Shown: positions 24,341-41,689, counted from the first letter of the stretch. The stretch is 64,000 nt of DNA from Maylandia zebra (GCF_041146795.1 NC_135185.1:25728029-25792028); one strand, 5' to 3'. Program-made: numbers and translations. Notes: generated by a model from the letters alone, not told the origin.

Positions 24341-24489
24341 ATTGCAACTACTTTGCCTTACCTACATGGACTTTTGTTGCAGTTCAACACTGTACTTTGT
24401 TTTAGTTCTCCAAAAGTGGAATGTTCACCAGTGAAATAGAAACTGTAGTACTTTAGTATGCAGTTTTGTGGGAATCTAAATCTACCCCT

Positions 24490-24850
24490 TGATTCTATAG
24501 CTTGTAGAAACACCTTTTGCAGCAATAATTTGAAGTAATCATTTTCTGTATGACTTTATCCACTTTATTAATGGAGGAATTTTGGCTCACTCTTCTTTAC
24601 AACACTGCTTCAGGTTAGGTCCTTCAGGTAAGGTTTGCAGGCTTTCACATATGCACAGCTCTCCTGTCACAGCATGTCAGTAAGGTCGAAGTCTGAACTC
24701 TGACTGGATCATTGCAACACCTTGATTTTTTTCAACAGGTTTAACTGTTGGACAAATGGCCCACAGGTACCCAGGTCCTGTAACTGCAAAATCAACCCAA
24801 AGCATCACAGCTCCACATATGTGCTTGACAATTAGTACGAGTATTTTGTT
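24490..24850 (-). mobile_element. Decayed Tc1-like transposon fragment
   Basis: The stretch resembles the relic at 3205-3675. It shares phrases such as TTTCTGTATGACTTTA, and TCACAGCATGTCAGT here against CCACAGCATTTCAAT there, followed by the region that reads as transposase on the minus strand. It carries many stops and internal deletions. Boundaries are approximate. Confidence 0.55.
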
Positions 24851-27800
24851 TTCTTACACACAATTGCGTGTAAGGAGACAAAAGAGCAACTGTCCCTCAG
24901 ATTGATTGTGTGAATACAGGATGTGATCAGGTGGTGTTGAATAGAATTTAAAATTAAAGCTGGACAGTGGTCTATAAAGATATGGGACATGTGGAAAAAT
25001 GATATTTGTTAGATTTATCTTGCACAATTTTTGCAGGTAAGTGCATATTAAAGTTACATGTTCCTTGGAAACAACAGGCATGTGTGGGGGTTTGATCAAT
25101 TATCACTCTTAAATAAACCAGGAGACACGTGTCTACACATCCTTACCTTTCCCTGTCGATAAACATCTGTCTTTCTCTCTGCACCTTCCCATCACCTCCT
25201 CCTCCTTCTTTTCCTCATCCACCCATCATCCTCTGTCCCAGTGCTTCTATGGATGAGTGGTGATATTCCCGTGGGATAGTGGAGGAGGAGAGCTTTCCAG
25301 GGCCTGTTGCTTCATCCCAAATAATGCACGGAACATGTTCAGACCACCTTGCCTTGGGTTCACTAATGAAGCGCTCACACAGAAACTCTTTTTTTTGCTG
25401 CCATTTCATCCTTGTACACACATTCCCTGTATTTACAGTGTGAACATTATTTATTACACTTACTCTACTTCACTTTGACTTTTTTGATGTCCTCCAGTCT
25501 CTTGTGCAATCTGTTAATATTAATAAGTTACTGCCTAAACTAAATATTTGCACAAAAATGTAAAAAGTGATCTCTTTACTTTTTTTTTACATGTTTATAT
25601 CCTATTTTAGAAACCAAGAACAAGTATATTTTATACTATTTAGATAATATTTAGATTTACTGTTACTTTGCATTAGTTTTCTTTTATTAGTTGGAGGATC
25701 ATTATTTTGACATGTTCACCTGTGATACTTCCCTGTAATCTATTTCTCTCTGTCTCCCTCCCTTTTCCTTTCTTCGCCTCGCGCCCAGTTTCAGTCTACA
25801 AGTCCTGGCTTGTCGGAGAATTGGAGGAACCGTGCACTCCTTTTTTTCTCAATAATCCGGAACAATCACAGAGTGCAATGCTCAAGAGACGAAGGAGGGT
25901 GCGCCTCATTGCAGACAGGGAACAAGGAAGATTGACGTGCTGGTGCACGGTCCCTGTGACCTCTAGGCTTGGTCTGTAGCCAAAGTCTGCTACCATAGTT
26001 ATAAATTATTTGTTTTTTGTCATTTTACCCCACTGCAAACCCATTTAGATCAGTTTTGTTTTTAATTTTTACTTAATTTTTTCTGTTTTGTACGTTTTGT
26101 AAGCTCTTACTTTTTAAAAACTGAATCTTTCAAAAACTTCCACGCTTTATATGCTCAATATTTACTTTATTTAGGTCACCATGTTGAGCTAATTAAATAA
26201 CATTAATAATGAGTTCGGGTATTTATTTTGCTTGTAATAAGTGATATAAAACCATCATTTCCAACATCCAGAGTGGGCAGAATTCAATGTTTACAAAACA
26301 TGGATGTATCCACCGTGTTGTCCCACACCATGTTGAAGCCTCAAAGTTAACATTTAGCTTTTGCATTCAAAGATCCATAGATGGGTTCAACATATACACA
26401 CAGTAATATCATACCGATTAACAAAGAATCACAATAGCCAGCAAAATTGGAGCACAAGAGAGCCTCTTGGAGAGGTTGTCCCACACAGGAGCCCATATAG
26501 TGTGTCTTTTCATTCCATTAAAAATGCTCTAAAAGGCACCCAAATGACAAACATGCTTTAGAGGTTTCATTTCAGTGACTGGGATTAGTTGCGATGTTGG
26601 CACTGCACCTGCATTACCGCAGCTGTCAATCAAAGCTGCCACACCTCAAACTTTAAGCCTTAGCAACATGCAAATAAATGAGTTCTAAAATCAAATTAAA
26701 CTTGTCTGTAGAGACCAAAATCATTTTTTTCAGGCAGAATGGCAATTACATTTTTGAAGCAGGGGACTCTAACATGAGAGTCTATCTGGATTGGACCCAG
26801 CCTCAAGTGGTCATTGGAGGAACTGTAGAGGTTGCTGCTTGGTGGGTAGTGGGTCATTTTCTCATGGACCTCAACAGACTCACTAGGCTGGGCGAATTAG
26901 TGTGATTAGTGTGATGTGCTGATGGAATTGAAAAGTTATGTCGTTGAGCTACTAATCGTGCAATGATTGATATACAAAAACAGAGCCCATTCAGTTTAAT
27001 AATGACCAACCAGAACAGAGGAAATTAGTGGTTTCAAACAGAGCAGAATAGATGAGGATGTATGGCGGAGATTAAATTTCTACTAAAAATATTACATTGT
27101 GATTATTTTTTTTATCTGATTTGTGTTTCCGTCTGGAAATTGTGTTTCCAGAGAAAAGTGAGAAGCGGCTGAACAAGAATCAGCACTTTTTTGATTGATT
27201 TTCCCTTAAACTTGTTGTTGCAAACAAAGGAATCACTCTCTGCTGCCAAAAAAATAACTTCAGCCCTGACCTCACTTTTATGTCTGAAAAACAGGTTACA
27301 CTCATTTGTACACATCAATTTGCAACAATGCAGCCAGCCAGCAGTAATTTGAAAATGGATTTCTGTGAGTATTACTGAACCGTGTAAAGGGTAAAATCTG
27401 ACTTCTTGTAATGTGTTAAGTTGCCAAAGAAGAAAATGAGAGTTATGATTAGCATTTGTGCCAACAACAAAATGAGTGAATGACGGGTGAAACGCTCAAA
27501 ACTGAGATCTGTCAGATCCGTTTGGGGTGTAGGCATCAAAAGCGTGCAGCATCATCTTCTGACTGGGATAGCAAGGACTGAAATGTTTTGATTAGATCAT
27601 ACTTGGATTTGAATTTGCCATGGCAAAAAAACTAACATTTTCTAAATAACTTAAAGCAGGTAAAAAGAAAAACAGTAAAATATGTAAAGGAGACGGTTGT
27701 ACAGGGAAGCATGAATAATTGAAGATCCTCAGAGATCAGGTATCAACTTCAGAAACTGTAAATGGACATGTGTATATTGTTGTTTTAATTAAATTAAGCT

Positions 27801-30800
27801 TGAGTCCATCTCAGCACAGTCTTTTTGAATCATATCTGGGAGATATGCACCTGCTATTGTGCGACTTAGGTCTTTCCTTAAAGGAGAGTCACCTGCCAGT
27901 GCAAAGGGGGGGTAGAGAAAGAAGAGGACGCAGTCATGCCTTTAAGGATAAAACCAGCCTGTCACCTGTTTTAAAAGAAACACAAATTACAGCATGAGTG
28001 TTAATGGAAGCCTGGAGAAGACACGAGGAGGAGTATGTTTGCGTGTGCCCGTGCATGTGCCTCCACCCCGTGTATGCGGGGGGTGGTGGAGGTAGGGGTG
28101 AATGGAAGGAAGGAAGGAGTCGTCACCTCCTGCAACAAGTTTAACCAGAATCCAAAGCTAACAAGATGCGGTGATTACAGGGTGCTGAAAATATGAAGGA
28201 ACAACCAAAGACAACAGAGGAAAAAAAGAAAATTAAACAAGGCTTTTGTTCGCTCCGCTCTCCTGTCTATGCTCAGATTTCAGAGAGACAAGATCTCTCT
28301 CTCTGTCTCTCTTGCTTTCCATTCTTTCTCTCAGCTTCACACAAAGACAAAAAGCTTGTTTTTTGTGTGGTTTTTTATTTATTTATTGCAGCTGGCTGTC
28401 TCACCAACCACCAGGGCAGCATGTGCAGGGTCATGCTGTCTATACACACAGATACATACACACACACACACTTATATGTAAACTCCTCCACACTGTATGG
28501 TTTCATTCCAAGCCTGAGAAGAACGTTGCATACATTTGTACAACATGCACACCTCAGGACACTTGTGCAAACCTCCGCATTACACAATGAGCCACTGGAC
28601 CATACCAGTGGGAAGCTGTAAAGTAAATAATATATTGCAGCACAAGCAAACCAAAGAGAGAATAAGGAAAGTCTTCATCTCATCCATAGTCACCCCTACA
28701 CACAATATCTTACTGCTCCGATCTGAGACGTGTAACATACACAGTGCGTCGGGGTCAAGAGTTTAGAGAAAGTGTTATCTTACTCTTCTCATAACTGCAG
28801 GTGAGAATAGAAAGAACAAGGCTGAAGACCATGTTGAATGTGGGTTCTCACAACACTGTGTAGGTTATTATGACAAAAGATGGTTGGGTCAATTGCATGC
28901 CGATTCACAGAATTACCCGGGGTATATGATGCAATAACTTTATAGCCAAAATACTGTAAAGTGTGAGATCAGATGTAGAGGAACAGTGCAGGAGTGTTGC
29001 AGTTTTTTATGTAACAAGTACACAAAGCTGCGAAGGCGTTATCAGAGGCAATGCAATACTGCACGGTCATAATCCATCATGAAGCATTAAGTAGTTTAAC
29101 TGTTGAGGGATTGTTTAGAGTTAAGCCTTTGCATCTGAGATGTGAGTCATGACTTTGTTCCATGACACAAACGTGCTTGTGATATCTAATTCTCTGCAAT
29201 CAACACTCACATAAGTCACTAAGTAAAATATTTCTGTGAGCTCGTAAAACTCAAACGCCAGTTTTACTCGTTTAGCTAAAAAAATCCGAAGAAAGCTTAA
29301 GATTCAAAAAACAAAAACCAAGCTCAAAAACAAGAGAGGGGACTGAAATGACAGCAGTAGAATTACAGAAAGCCATTATTAGCGATATCATGCACAAAAT
29401 TGCATTAAAAACAAATGGACTGACTGCAGGGTGCATGTATTTTGTACAATAAAAAATAAAACAAAATAGTTTGACTCTAAAGTGACATGCAATTATGTGA
29501 CATCCTCGTAGATATGAGGCCCCCATGACCACAGACTATAGAGCCATTTAATCTAGACTCCTGCTGACCCTACTAATACTTTTCTGCTGCTTGCTGAACA
29601 TCTTTAATGGAGTCCAGGAGGAAATGTCACATTCATTCTTTGTAACCTCTCGTTTGTGTCTACACAAAAGAAATCCCTAATTACAGCTATTATGTCACAC
29701 GGTAATTTTCCTCTCACACACTCAGTGTTAGTCAGGTATGACACCCACATAAAACGATGTTCTTACTGAACACAGCATGCATAGTGCCGCTAGAATGTAA
29801 GATTAACTCTGTTTTTTATGCTTTGTCTTAATTAGGGTCTCTTCCTGTATAAATGGGCCTGCACATGTGAAAGAGTTTAAGGTAATTGGGTTGGCTGAAG
29901 GGGATAATCACTGTGAATTGTAACAAAGCTTGAAACGGATAAGTGCTTCTGTTATAGGCAGAAACAGGATTGGAAGCTTTGAAATGGCGCGCTGGTTGTC
30001 AGAAATTGTGCTTGACATAAAAACGTGAGCAATAAAAAGTGCAATTTTAGGGTGCGATTTCTAAATAGTACCTGCCGTCTGTTTCCCAGCATTCAGCCCT
30101 GACGAAACGGCCTGAATTAAAAACCTATTGTGATTACTGGATATTTCTATCTCCTCATCCTCCTCATCCTGAGTTGATATCCGTGTTTTTATTCTTTTTA
30201 AAACCCGCTTCTGAGAATATCTTTTGTCACGCAGCTTACTTGATCTGGTTTAGACGATGGCTCAAGATGCGCACAATGTTATCGAAACCAGAGTCTTGGA
30301 TGGATGCCCAAAAAACTTGACTTGTTAACGCAACCAGCATTACACCCGCGGTCACAAGTTGTACTTGATTACACTCAAATATTAAATGCAGCATTCTTTG
30401 TAAAGTTGTCACTGTCACTTTGGGTTCATTGCTACAGGTGTTCTCCACAAGCCCAGACTTGCAGAGGATTTAGGAAAAGCCTGCTCTTCTACCACCACTT
30501 CATAACGTGTTAACATTCCTTAACAACTTGGAGTATCACCTTATGGAGAAGTGATTCCAGTAACTAGGGTGCCATACAACAATGAATGCATCCCGTTCAT
30601 TCCCTTTTCCTATCTAACGTACGCACATTCTTCACCCATTACACAAGGATGCTGGTCTGGTTGGTTTAAAACAGGCCCAGCAGTTATTAAATGCACTCTG
30701 CCACACTAACGTTCATGCATTCCTTCAGAGATGGTGGACAGCACCCACGCATCACATGGAGCCGGCAGAATAGAAAGAAATTTATGAGACTGTTTGGAAA

Positions 30801-32337
30801 AGTAAACACATGGACATAATAAGATATGTTTTAGGGTATTGAGAATAATGCTAAAGTATTTTGGAAAGTTTGAAATGTAAATTATAGGATGCATTACCAG
30901 GAAAAGCTCCACAGCCCTTGTATGCTATGCTAAAGGTTGTTTTTGTTGTTTTAAAAAACATGCAGGAACTGTAACTTGGCAGTAAAGGTGCAACAACGTC
31001 TAAAAATATCACAGAAACTTCTCTGGAACACAAATCGAAAAAAGAAAATAAGTAATGATAAATCCCGTTGTCTAGTTTCAACACCAAAACAAGCAAATGT
31101 AAAAAGTAGTTATGCCTAATAACTCCTGATAAAGAAATTAAACAATGTGTCCAAGAACAGAACATTCTGAGAATTTGTTTTTTTTATATATTTAAAACCA
31201 CAGAAGGAAAATAATAGGAATAAAGTGCCTATTTTTTTTGGTTTTCTTACTTATCTTTAGCAGTTATCCTACGCTGGGATTAAACGAACGTAGGCAAAAC
31301 AGTTATTGAAGGACTTTATTTTTAAAAAAGAGAGAGAATGAATATTTTCTTCATTATTTTACGGAAAAAAACAACCCACAAACATTTGCTGCTGCTAAAA
31401 CATAAAGATCTGCTGCCTTTCTTTAACACATATATTTTCAAATAAATAAATAGCAAAATGCGTTTGGATTGATGGTCACAAATTTATGTTTTGATTCTTT
31501 GCTTTTTACTTTCTCCCTTTTCATTAAAAATGAGCTAATTAATTAAATAATCAAGAGCAAATGAAATCAGTATAATTCAGTATAATTAAAAGAATAGTTT
31601 TCTCCAGCTGTGGATGCTTTAAAAATGCTGATTTGCTGATTCAGTGATTTATCCACAACAGCCTGTTAATCCGTTTATTTGCCTACCTTCAAAGCTATCA
31701 GAGGTGTCATTGAACAGGTCTGCCCACTAACCACGCATGACCACTAGTCTTAGGAGAGGTACACACCTTTGCCTACAAAGACCTCTGACCGAGCTGGGTC
31801 TCAAGATGGAAAAAACAGATTATAAGTCATTTTAATTTTTTGTTTGAAGAGCATTAACATTTTTTTCATTAAAACTAATAAGTAACTAATGGAAACTGGT
31901 AAGTTTAATTATCTGATATATTTATGGCGATGTTTGTATTCTATTTATTTAAAAAAAAACATATAATGTTTTTAATGTTTTTAAGTGTGTTCAAATGCAA
32001 TAAGGCACTGCACTGAATTACATTAAATGCGACACAAAACAATCTTTACTTTTCCTGACAATATGCAAAAAAATTACAATGAAATGATTTAAAAATGACA
32101 AGGGATCAGTGAATCTTTATGTGTCACATGTGCACATTTACTTTGACTCAGTTTCTGACTTTTCATCAAAATTATTTTTTCTACTGTTTTTTTTACACTC
32201 TTTACAACTGTATCATTTATTGTTAATTTCCAACTTTTTTGCATATCTATTTTATTCATTAAAAATTCAGATTGCAGTTAAATCACATGAGCTTTTCAAT
32301 TAACTTAACTGCGAAGTAAACCTAAACAAACAAGATG
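24851..32337. other. Intergenic between grhl3 and nipal3
   Basis: No exon can be supported in this AT-rich 7.5 kb. It has scattered short GT/CA runs and a G-rich patch at 28075-28105. Open frames are short and without motifs. I looked for SHIPPO-type PGPG repeats of STPG1, the gene between GRHL3 and NIPAL3 in mammals, and saw none. Confidence 0.5.
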
Positions 32338-32674
32338 CTAAGCAGCACGGTGGTTAGCACTGTTGCTACACAGCAAAAAGGTCTTGAGTTCAATTCCACT
32401 ATCTTTCTGTGTAGAGTTTGCATGTTCTCCCCGGATACTCCAGCTTCCTCCCACCATCCAAAGACATGCAATCAGTGGGGATAGGTTAATTGATTAATCT
32501 AAATTGCCCATAAATGTGAATGTGAGTGCCAATGGTTGTCTGTGTCTCTTTGTGTTAGCCCTGCAACAGACTGGTGACCTGTCCACGGTGTACTCTGCCT
32601 CTTTCCCTATGACAGCTGGGATAGGCTCCAGCACCCCTGAAAAGGATAAGTGGAAGCGAATGGATGGATGGATA
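32338..32674 (+). mobile_element. tRNA-derived SINE
   Basis: The head has an A-box-like TGGTTAGCACTG (32351-32362) and a B-box-like GAGTTCAATTC (32386-32396). A body follows with TTTGCATGTTCTCCCC, CCAAAGACATGCA and GACAGCTGGGATAGGCTCCA. The end is a GGAT tandem tail. This arrangement is the common interspersed tRNA-type SINE of teleost genomes. The B box is mutated from GTTCGA, so it is probably an old copy. Confidence 0.8.
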
Positions 32675-33065
32675 CACTAATCTTAAAAAAAAACCTAATT
32701 CCCCACAAAATTTAGTCTCTCAGTGCTCCTATTAGTAAACATGATTATGCTAATTAATAATGGTTACTTTGCTTTAATGCCTTCCTTTGCTTTTTTTATA
32801 TATATAAATATTTGCTTTACATTTTGAAGCAGCCTCTTAATTCATTCTTTTCATGAGGCAACACTATGGAAAATTTCACCTGCATACCTGCGTGCACCTG
32901 TTTACAGCCTAAGGATGAAGCACCTGTTGACAGCGACTGAGCTGTAATCACTGTTGAAGTAATAAATAGCTGCAGTCCATAACACCATGTCTCTTTCCCG
33001 TAAGTCAGTCTTTAATGAGCTGTTGTCATTAATCTGCGGCACGCACTAAAAGCAAAGAAAACCCT

Positions 33066-33069
<4 letters not shown>

Positions 33070-33124
<55 letters not shown>
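33070..33124. repeat. (GT)n microsatellite
   Basis: About 27 GT units. Confidence 0.97.
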
Positions 33125-33127
<3 letters not shown>

Positions 33128-34194
33128 TCTGTGGTTTAAAGAAAAAAAATATTTGTACGTTGCATTAACAATCCACTAGAAGTATATGCACAAAGAGCCC
33201 TGCAATTGTGCAACTGTTGTCCGTAGACTTCATCATAAGGTTTTGGACGTTCTTGGCAATTGAAAGTGGAAAATATCAGCAAATAGGCATGGAAAAATGA
33301 TTATGACATGTTCACGCAGTACGCCTGTCAGTGACTGTTAGAAGACTGTCAGAAACTCATGTTTATTCTCTCTTTCATGCATTCTAGTATTTACACTGTG
33401 AGGTTGCTGTAAGCGAACCGTGACAAAAAATGCCAAACAAACCTCAAAGAACTGTAAAGCTCCCATAGATGTGGCGTTTCTCTCCCTCTACTGGTTAGCA
33501 AATAAAATGAAAGGAGTGTTACTAACAAATTTAAACGTTATTAATTAATTTGGAGCGTAAGGCAAGATTCTGAAATTATCATTTGAAGATTAATGAAGGT
33601 ATAAATATAAAATTATATCTTTTTTGTGTTGAGTTTGTAATTTTGGCAGGCTGCTTTAGTTTAGGATAGTTCTTACTTATTAAAAAGCTAACTCATGGGA
33701 AAAGATGCATAGAAAACATTCACAAAATGTCTGGAGTTACCACAGTTGGGTTTTTTTTTCTTTTTGGGCAATATTGCATGGAATGGAAATAATGATTCAC
33801 TGGTTTCTTAAATGATGCGAATCTCATTTTGAAATATATATATATAAATATATAAGAAAACTCTCCTGATTGTTGAAACAGTATCTCACACCCTTGACCT
33901 ACCTTTGTTTTTTTTTGTTTTTTCAATGCTACTTTTATAGAAAGTACAAAAGTAATTGACGTACTGTACTGTCACTCCTTCCCTGTTGCAATGACAAAGA
34001 GAAAACAGAAAACATACCACTGACGTTAGTCATGATTGTAAGATTGTAATAATGATGGCTTTTTTGGCAGGTTGTTTTTCATTAAAAAATTATTGCAAAG
34101 ATGAAAGTGTTCCCTCCTGGTCTCACTGTACTTAATATATACAATTGATAATAGATGTGTGACATTGCTCTAAATAAAACAATTTAAGAATTTA

Positions 34195-34394
34195 CAGTTT
34201 TTTACAGACGCTAGGACACATTTGCCAATACTTAGGTCACTTTTGTTGTAGTCATTGAATGCATTTTGTGCCAAAATAATGATAACTGGTCCTCAGTTTA
34301 GCCCACATAAACTTCTGTTGTGCTCACTGTGTGAGGAGTTTTGCAAACGTGACCTAAGTATTGAGAAATGTGTCCTAGCGTCTGTAAAAAACTG
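34195..34394. mobile_element. 200-bp Tc1/mariner-type MITE
   Basis: Long terminal inverted repeats begin CAGTTTTTTACAGACGCTAG and match the reverse complement of the right end over about 50 bases, with few mismatches. Both outer ends abut TA (34193-34194 and 34395-34396), the target duplication of Tc1/mariner elements, whose termini typically begin CAGT. There is no coding capacity. It lies about 480 bases upstream of the nipal3 start codon. Confidence 0.85.
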
Positions 34395-34639
34395 TAATGG
34401 TATTTGAGCCTCGTTTCTCTGCTGTAAAAGTTGTTGGCTAAATCTCAAGTCAATAGCACACCCTAGTGTTCGCATTCGGTACTGCTAACTAAGTGCTGAA
34501 CTACAGTAACTAATAAGAGAAGCCAAAAAAAGGCAGCAAGAATAACAAAAAAAGGTTAAAAGTCACTGCGTACAATAAGAATCAGACACGCCTTAAACCG
34601 GCTACATCCTCCTCTAGTTTGTTAATAAAAGCTGCGAGC

Positions 34640-34745
34640 GTGCGCGGTCACGTGGTTTAAACCGACTGGCTTCCGTCACTAAACAGGTGAATTCAATCCG
34701 GAAGTGAGATGCTCCTCGTCTCAAAGATGGTGTCTTTCTGAGTGT
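34640..34745 (+). promoter_or_regulatory. nipal3: nipal3 core promoter
   Basis: A CpG-containing block upstream of nipal3 has an E-box CACGTG (34649-34654), an ETS site CCGGAAGTG (about 34698-34706) and a YY1-like AAGATGG (about 34724-34730). ETS plus YY1 near the start, with no TATA box, is typical of housekeeping vertebrate promoters. Transcription probably starts near 34700-34740. Confidence 0.5.
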
Positions 34746-34870
34746 AGAGCTAAAAAAGAAAAATGGACACGCACAAAAATGAGCGATAGATACTTTACGT
34801 CAAATCAGAAGCAACCGGACAAGGTGAAATATCTGGTACTTTTCCGAGAACGCGTGTGTATCTAACAGAA

Positions 34871-38612
<3,742 letters not shown>

Positions 38613-39525
38613 ACATGAGTGCATCTCCTGATTCCCAAGTCCTCCATTCAACAATTAATAACATTCAAGTAGCTACAAAAGGCCAGCTCTGGCTTGACGC
38701 TCCTGTGCACATACTTGGAAAGCTTTCGTTTTTTAAAAGCTGTCCGCTGTATTCATTACAGGAATGAACAGAAGAAACCCAAAGACTGTTTGATGGGTTT
38801 GCAAACTTCACTTGAGAAAAAGAGACAGTGTTGCGCCTTGAAGCTGCCTACCTTATACTTGATGTCATCTCGGATACCTCCAGTGAGCACTCCACAAATA
38901 GTTAGCAATTTGTTCCCATTCACTTATCAATGGGGCCATACAATGATCTGTTCTTCCATGGAGGACTCAAACCATGGCTGTTTATAATATAGCTTCTCAG
39001 ACTTGTCAAATTATATTTTGGCTTTAAATGTTTCCCTCCAACTGTCTTCCATGCACAGTTTTCTGCCTTCTCTTAATCCTGGGAGTGCACTGCACTGTTT
39101 CATTTCTTAATGTGACCAAACACTGGGTTGCAGTTGTCTTAATTTATTATTATGTATTTATTAATCGTATCTTAAAAGTTTTGAACGTGCCTTGAAATCT
39201 GGTTCTGAACTGGATCATTTATTGTATAGATGGTAGCTACAAATTCTGTAGAACATCTGTTGATAAAAGGTGAGGGGAGTCTGTCAGGGACTGTCCTAAT
39301 CAGAAGTACAGTTGCAGTAATTTCATATTGGGGGATCTTAAAAATTTGCATCTTAAGATTAATAAGTAAAATGGGTGTAATAACAGAATATATAAAAAAT
39401 GAAGCTGTCCAGCTAAAACGGTGCACATTGTCAATTGAACTTGTAACTTTTGGTTGTCCCTTTTCAACACATGGGAGTTTTTGAGAACACCCAAATCTAG
39501 AAATAAAAAACGTAGTTAGTGTTAC
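38613..39525 (+). other. nipal3: nipal3 3' UTR
   Basis: Non-coding sequence after the stop, ending at a poly(A) signal AATAAA at 39502-39507. The length of about 0.9 kb is inferred from this signal. Confidence 0.5.
39502..39507 (+). terminator. nipal3: Candidate poly(A) signal of nipal3
   Basis: AATAAA followed by A-rich and then GT-rich sequence. It is the first canonical signal after the stop codon that I noticed. Confidence 0.45.
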
Positions 39526-40074
39526 TCTTTTCTGCAGTGTCTTTCAAATGCAATTTTATCATTAGATGAAGTGATTGTTGCCTAAGTGGCACTTTAAGAC
39601 ACTTGCCATCTGCACATGGGTCACTGCATCTCATCAGTGTTATTAGAACAGCTACCCGAGGGCTCGTTGCTTTAACACTGTTCAGTATGTGGTTATTGTG
39701 GTGATAATTAATCTTCTAATGAAACTGGGATACTGTTGAAAAACGGCACTGGTAATGTAAATGTCAGATTTTTGTCATTGTAAAATATACAGTGGTGTGT
39801 AATCTTGTCTCATAAAGTTAACGTAATGCAGCTTTTGTTTGGTCAGAGTTGTGCTTTATGGGATTTCTGATACATTTTTAGCTCTTTGTTGGCTAAATTG
39901 CAACTCTTCACATTAGTGGTTTTAAAATGACATTGATGTAACTCTTCAACATTAGCACCCTACTGTAATAGCAGGCCCCTATTCCAAGAAGTCAGATTGT
40001 GAAATTTCTTCCTTCCTAGATATTCAGCAATCAACTCTAAGTGGTATTAACACACGATGGAAGTGTTTAGGAAT

Positions 40075-40760
40075 GACAGCACATAGTCACAGTGTCTAGA
40101 ATTCAGTTTGACTCATTAATGGAAGAGTTCCAAACGTCTTTTGGCATTAACATCAACACAAAAACTGTGCCAGGAGTTTCAGAGCATGGGTTTCCATAGA
40201 AGAGCAGTTGCGGGCAAACCTTACATCATCAAGTGTCATATTGAGTTGTGCGAAACAAGCCACTACTGGACTGGAGCAGTAGAAACAAGGTCTATTGTTC
40301 TGTAGAGTCACAAATCATGCTTCTCGGTCTGGCAGTGTGATGGATGAGTTTGGGTTTGGAATGAGGATCTTACCTAGCTGCCAGATGTAAAGTTTGGTGG
40401 AGGATCAATTGTACTACAGGGTTGTTTTTGTGGGGTTGGCTTGGTTCCAATATTTCAGCTTACCAAAACATTTTGGACAGGCATATTGTCCCAGCTTTGT
40501 CAGAAAAGTTTGGAGGAGGCCGATTTCTGTTCCAGCATTTAAGTTTAGTGCAGAAGAACTTGAGTGGTTCACATAAAGCCCTGGTCTAAACCTGATCAAA
40601 AATCTTAAACTAAAACAAAGATTATGAGCAAGGAACTCACATCTAACATCAGTTACTGACTTCACAAATGCTCTTCTGAATAAATGGGCAAAAAAATCAC
40701 GCAAAGGGGGAACCAACTCCATTTTAAAGCCGGTTTATATATAATGGGGATGACTTTGTA
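40075..40760 (+). mobile_element. Decayed Tc1-like transposon
   Basis: Plus-strand sequence retains transposase-derived blocks in broken frames: GAGCATGGGTTTCCATAGAA, CCACTACTGGACTGGAGCAG, AATCATGCTTCTCGGTCTGG, AAGTTTGGTGGAGGATCA and ACAGGCATATTGTCCCAGC. These follow the order expected for a fish Tc1-like transposase (the W-x-x-V-x-x-S-D-E region, then the G-rich region). Many stops and deletions are present. It lies just past the nipal3 3' UTR. Confidence 0.6.
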
Positions 40761-41555
40761 CATATAATGCAGAGGCGCCAGAATCAGCCCACCAAAGACT
40801 TTGGAAAATGTGAAGGAAGGGATACATTTTTGTTTTTTAACTGCATTTTCATGAGTTTCACTGCTTTTCTAGCTGCCCATCGCCACTCATACTACACCAA
40901 AGTAAAAGTAAAAGATAAACAATTACATGACAGAAAGAAATTTAAGATTTTTGCTGTAGGTTGACCATGAAAATAACCATAAAAAATAGGACAAGCAAGC
41001 ATTTTCCGTTTTATAATTGCAGGGCAGTTTAACAGAACCTTTATTTATTTATTATAATTTAAAGTCAAAGCATCATTTCTACATCATGAAGAAAACCTGA
41101 GATGTATTGCAGAAAATTGCATTTCTTTTTCTTATAGTAAAATATTTCAGGGATTTAAGCTCAAAATTGACTGCACATGTTCCACAATGTAAAATTATGT
41201 TAGACATCCCTGATATAATGTATATCAATGCCTCTATTTGACTTTGGCCTGGAGCCACAATAATACCAATATTATCGTATTATAGCATGCAATCTGCTTT
41301 TGAATTGATAACCGTTGTAAAATCTTCAGAACTACATTTCACTAGTTAAAAGACACAAAGCTTAGCTACTTTATTTTGACTGAGCAACAGGTAGATAGAG
41401 GAAAAATAACAGCAATTGATTCTAGAAACACTGAAATGTGTATATATTCAGCTAAAACATGCAGAAGATAGCAAAGCGATCCTTACTGACTGATATGACT
41501 CTAAGAAATCCTTCTGACCCCATACAGCAGCGGATTTTGTGCATCTTTGCTGCTT
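40761..41555. other. Intergenic between nipal3 and rcan3
   Basis: AT-rich, with no gene or clear repeat seen. Confidence 0.5.
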
Positions 41556-41563
41556 GGCCGCCA

Positions 41564-41643
41564 CCAATCATGAAGCTGCTGTAGCGTCCTCCCCTTTCAG
41601 CACGTTGATTGGTCGCTGCGAGCATACGCGCATATTTGATTGG
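41564..41643 (+). promoter_or_regulatory. rcan3: CCAAT-rich candidate rcan3 promoter
   Basis: Three CCAAT/ATTGG boxes (41564-41568, 41608-41612 and 41639-41643) lie within 80 bases, in a locally CpG-rich stretch. They sit just upstream of a probable non-coding first exon that ends at a GTGAGT donor. Spaced NF-Y boxes of this kind are common in TATA-less promoters. Confidence 0.5.
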
Positions 41644-41689
41644 CCCCACCTGCGGATCCAGACGGTGGAAGTAGGCTGCATCGGAGTGA

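Noticed and set aside
33480..33497. CTCF-like sequence on the minus strand (CCAGTAGAGGGAG)
   Set aside because: A key C of the core is replaced by A, so it is weaker than the site at 42345.
14490..34640. Search for STPG1 exons, tRNA genes, microRNA hairpins and CRISPR arrays
   Set aside because: No PGPG repeat block, no intact tRNA outside the SINE heads, and no array of spaced repeats was seen. A hairpin scan by eye is not exhaustive.
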